This document shows, one piece after another, positions 5,399 to 5,893 of a stretch of 5,893 bases of DNA; the first letter of the stretch is position 1; each line of letters begins with the position of its first letter. The notes under the pieces are model-generated. The model was not told the origin of the DNA, made no database searches, and saw only the letters and a list, made by a program, of their open reading frames with translations. The DNA is from Nitrososphaerota archaeon. GTDB lineage: Archaea; Thermoproteota; Nitrososphaeria; Nitrososphaerales; Nitrosopumilaceae. The stretch lies in assembly GCA_016200035.1 (NCBI GenBank), contig JACQFM010000154.1, positions 1 to 5,893 on the forward strand, written 5' to 3'. Both the position numbers and the translations under genes were made by a program.

Positions 5399-5421
5399 TG
5401 GGCTTTTTCTATCATGAAATA

Positions 5422-5893
5422 ATGAAAAGATGGCTTTTGGCCACTCTGATAATTACAATAGTGGCATTATCAGCGGTAACTGTACTTGATGAAGTATATG
5501 GGGCAGGTATACCAAAAAAAGCCATCTCGACTGTTGCTAGATTTATCAAGTCTGATCTTCCAACTGTGACTGTTTATACGGATCAGGCCAACACTTTTGG
5601 AGCATTTGATCAGTTATTCAACGCGTTAAACTTGAAGATAGTAGACAATACAGATGCCACAAAAATCGTAACCTTTGACAATTCTGGCATGACTACAGCA
5701 AAAACGCTTACAATAAAACCACTTTCAACTACAACACAAACTCTACAAATTCCAAGCATCACGGCAACCGATACTCTTGCAACACTTGCATTAGCACAAA
5801 CATTTACGGCAGCAAAAACATTTCCAGCTAGTGGCATAATATTGGGCGGTGCAGGTGCTGGATTAGGAACCATCACTTATGCAAACTCTGCTA
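5422..5893 (+). CDS. Secreted protein with phage tail-fibre-like repeats (partial, C-terminus off window)
   Basis: The frame is open from ATG 5422 to the window end, giving 157 residues. Residues 1-29 form a signal peptide: KR, then a hydrophobic core (WLLATLIITIVALSAVTVL), with cleavage likely near VYGAG. The mature part is rich in Thr, Ala, Ser and Asn. It contains QANTFGAFDQLFNALNLKI (about 55-73), IVDNTDATKIVTFDNSGM then TTAKTLTI (about 73-98), and DTLATLALAQTFTAAKTF (about 117-134). The first and third share an A-x-TF...F pattern. The form NTDATKxxxFDxSGxTTAxTLTI, then DTLATLxxAQTFTAAKTF, resembles repeats common in phage tail-fibre and appendage proteins, which are beta-rich trimers. 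A cell-surface or virus-derived adhesin is plausible, but this is recalled resemblance, not a search result. No ribosome site is seen; a TATA-like box at 5391 suits a leaderless start. Confidence 0.75.
   Translation, partial: MKRWLLATLIITIVALSAVTVLDEVYGAGIPKKAISTVARFIKSDLPTVTVYTDQANTFGAFDQLFNALNLKIVDNTDATKIVTFDNSGMTTAKTLTIKPLSTTTQTLQIPSITATDTLATLALAQTFTAAKTFPASGIILGGAGAGLGTITYANSA

Larger units (their letters stand above)
5257..5421. other. Divergent intergenic region with promoters for both neighbours
   Basis: The spacer lies between the divergent starts at 5256 (minus) and 5422 (plus). It holds a TATA-like box at each end, the palindrome CACCTCAGGTG (5319-5329), and a 7-base inverted repeat TGTGGCA/TGCCACA (5314-5320 and 5350-5356). 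No ORF or RNA gene is evident. A shared regulator of both extracytoplasmic proteins is possible but unproven. Confidence 0.45.

Noticed and set aside
5610..5876. Minus-strand ORF of 88 codons (MMVPNPAPAPP...)
   Set aside because: It is antisense to the secreted repeat protein; the Val/Ala-rich sequence follows from the Thr/Ala-rich codons of the real gene.

Overview
The window most likely comes from an AT-rich archaeon. It carries a two-subunit archaeal/eukaryotic-type primase (PriS and PriL), a lone IS200/IS605-type TnpB element, TATA-like boxes placed 25-30 bases ahead of apparently leaderless genes, and short secreted proteins with an N-terminal hydrophobic segment. The protein flavour suggests Nitrososphaerota (Thaumarchaeota). 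That assignment is an inference from family resemblance and was not tested by a search.

Layout: at the left edge (1-154, minus) is the N-terminus of a small membrane protein that runs off the window. Next, on the minus strand, come priS (246-1370) and priL (1363-2379), which overlap by 8 bases in a tight operon. Directly upstream of priL is a complete tnpB-only insertion element (about 2402-3618, minus). It sits in what was a short divergent promoter region between priL and nfo. The plus-strand gene nfo (3680-4543) encodes endonuclease IV with all nine metal ligands present. A 160-base convergent spacer follows, then an unrecognised minus-strand gene (4708-5256) for a membrane-anchored, cysteine-rich protein made of two tandem copies of one four-cysteine module. 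A 165-base divergent spacer with a perfect palindrome leads to a plus-strand gene (5422 to beyond the right edge). That gene encodes a secreted protein whose repeats resemble phage tail-fibre sequence.

How the parts relate: priS and priL form the replicative primase, and Nfo is a base-excision repair enzyme, so the left two thirds is a replication/repair locus. The TnpB element appears to have landed between the probable priL TATA box and its start codon. Two consequences follow, both inferred: priL-priS may now depend on transcription through the element, and the TnpB guide RNA (the sequence just past the right end) would match the uninterrupted priL promoter/start region. The right third encodes two extracytoplasmic proteins of unknown function and has no evident link to the primase locus.
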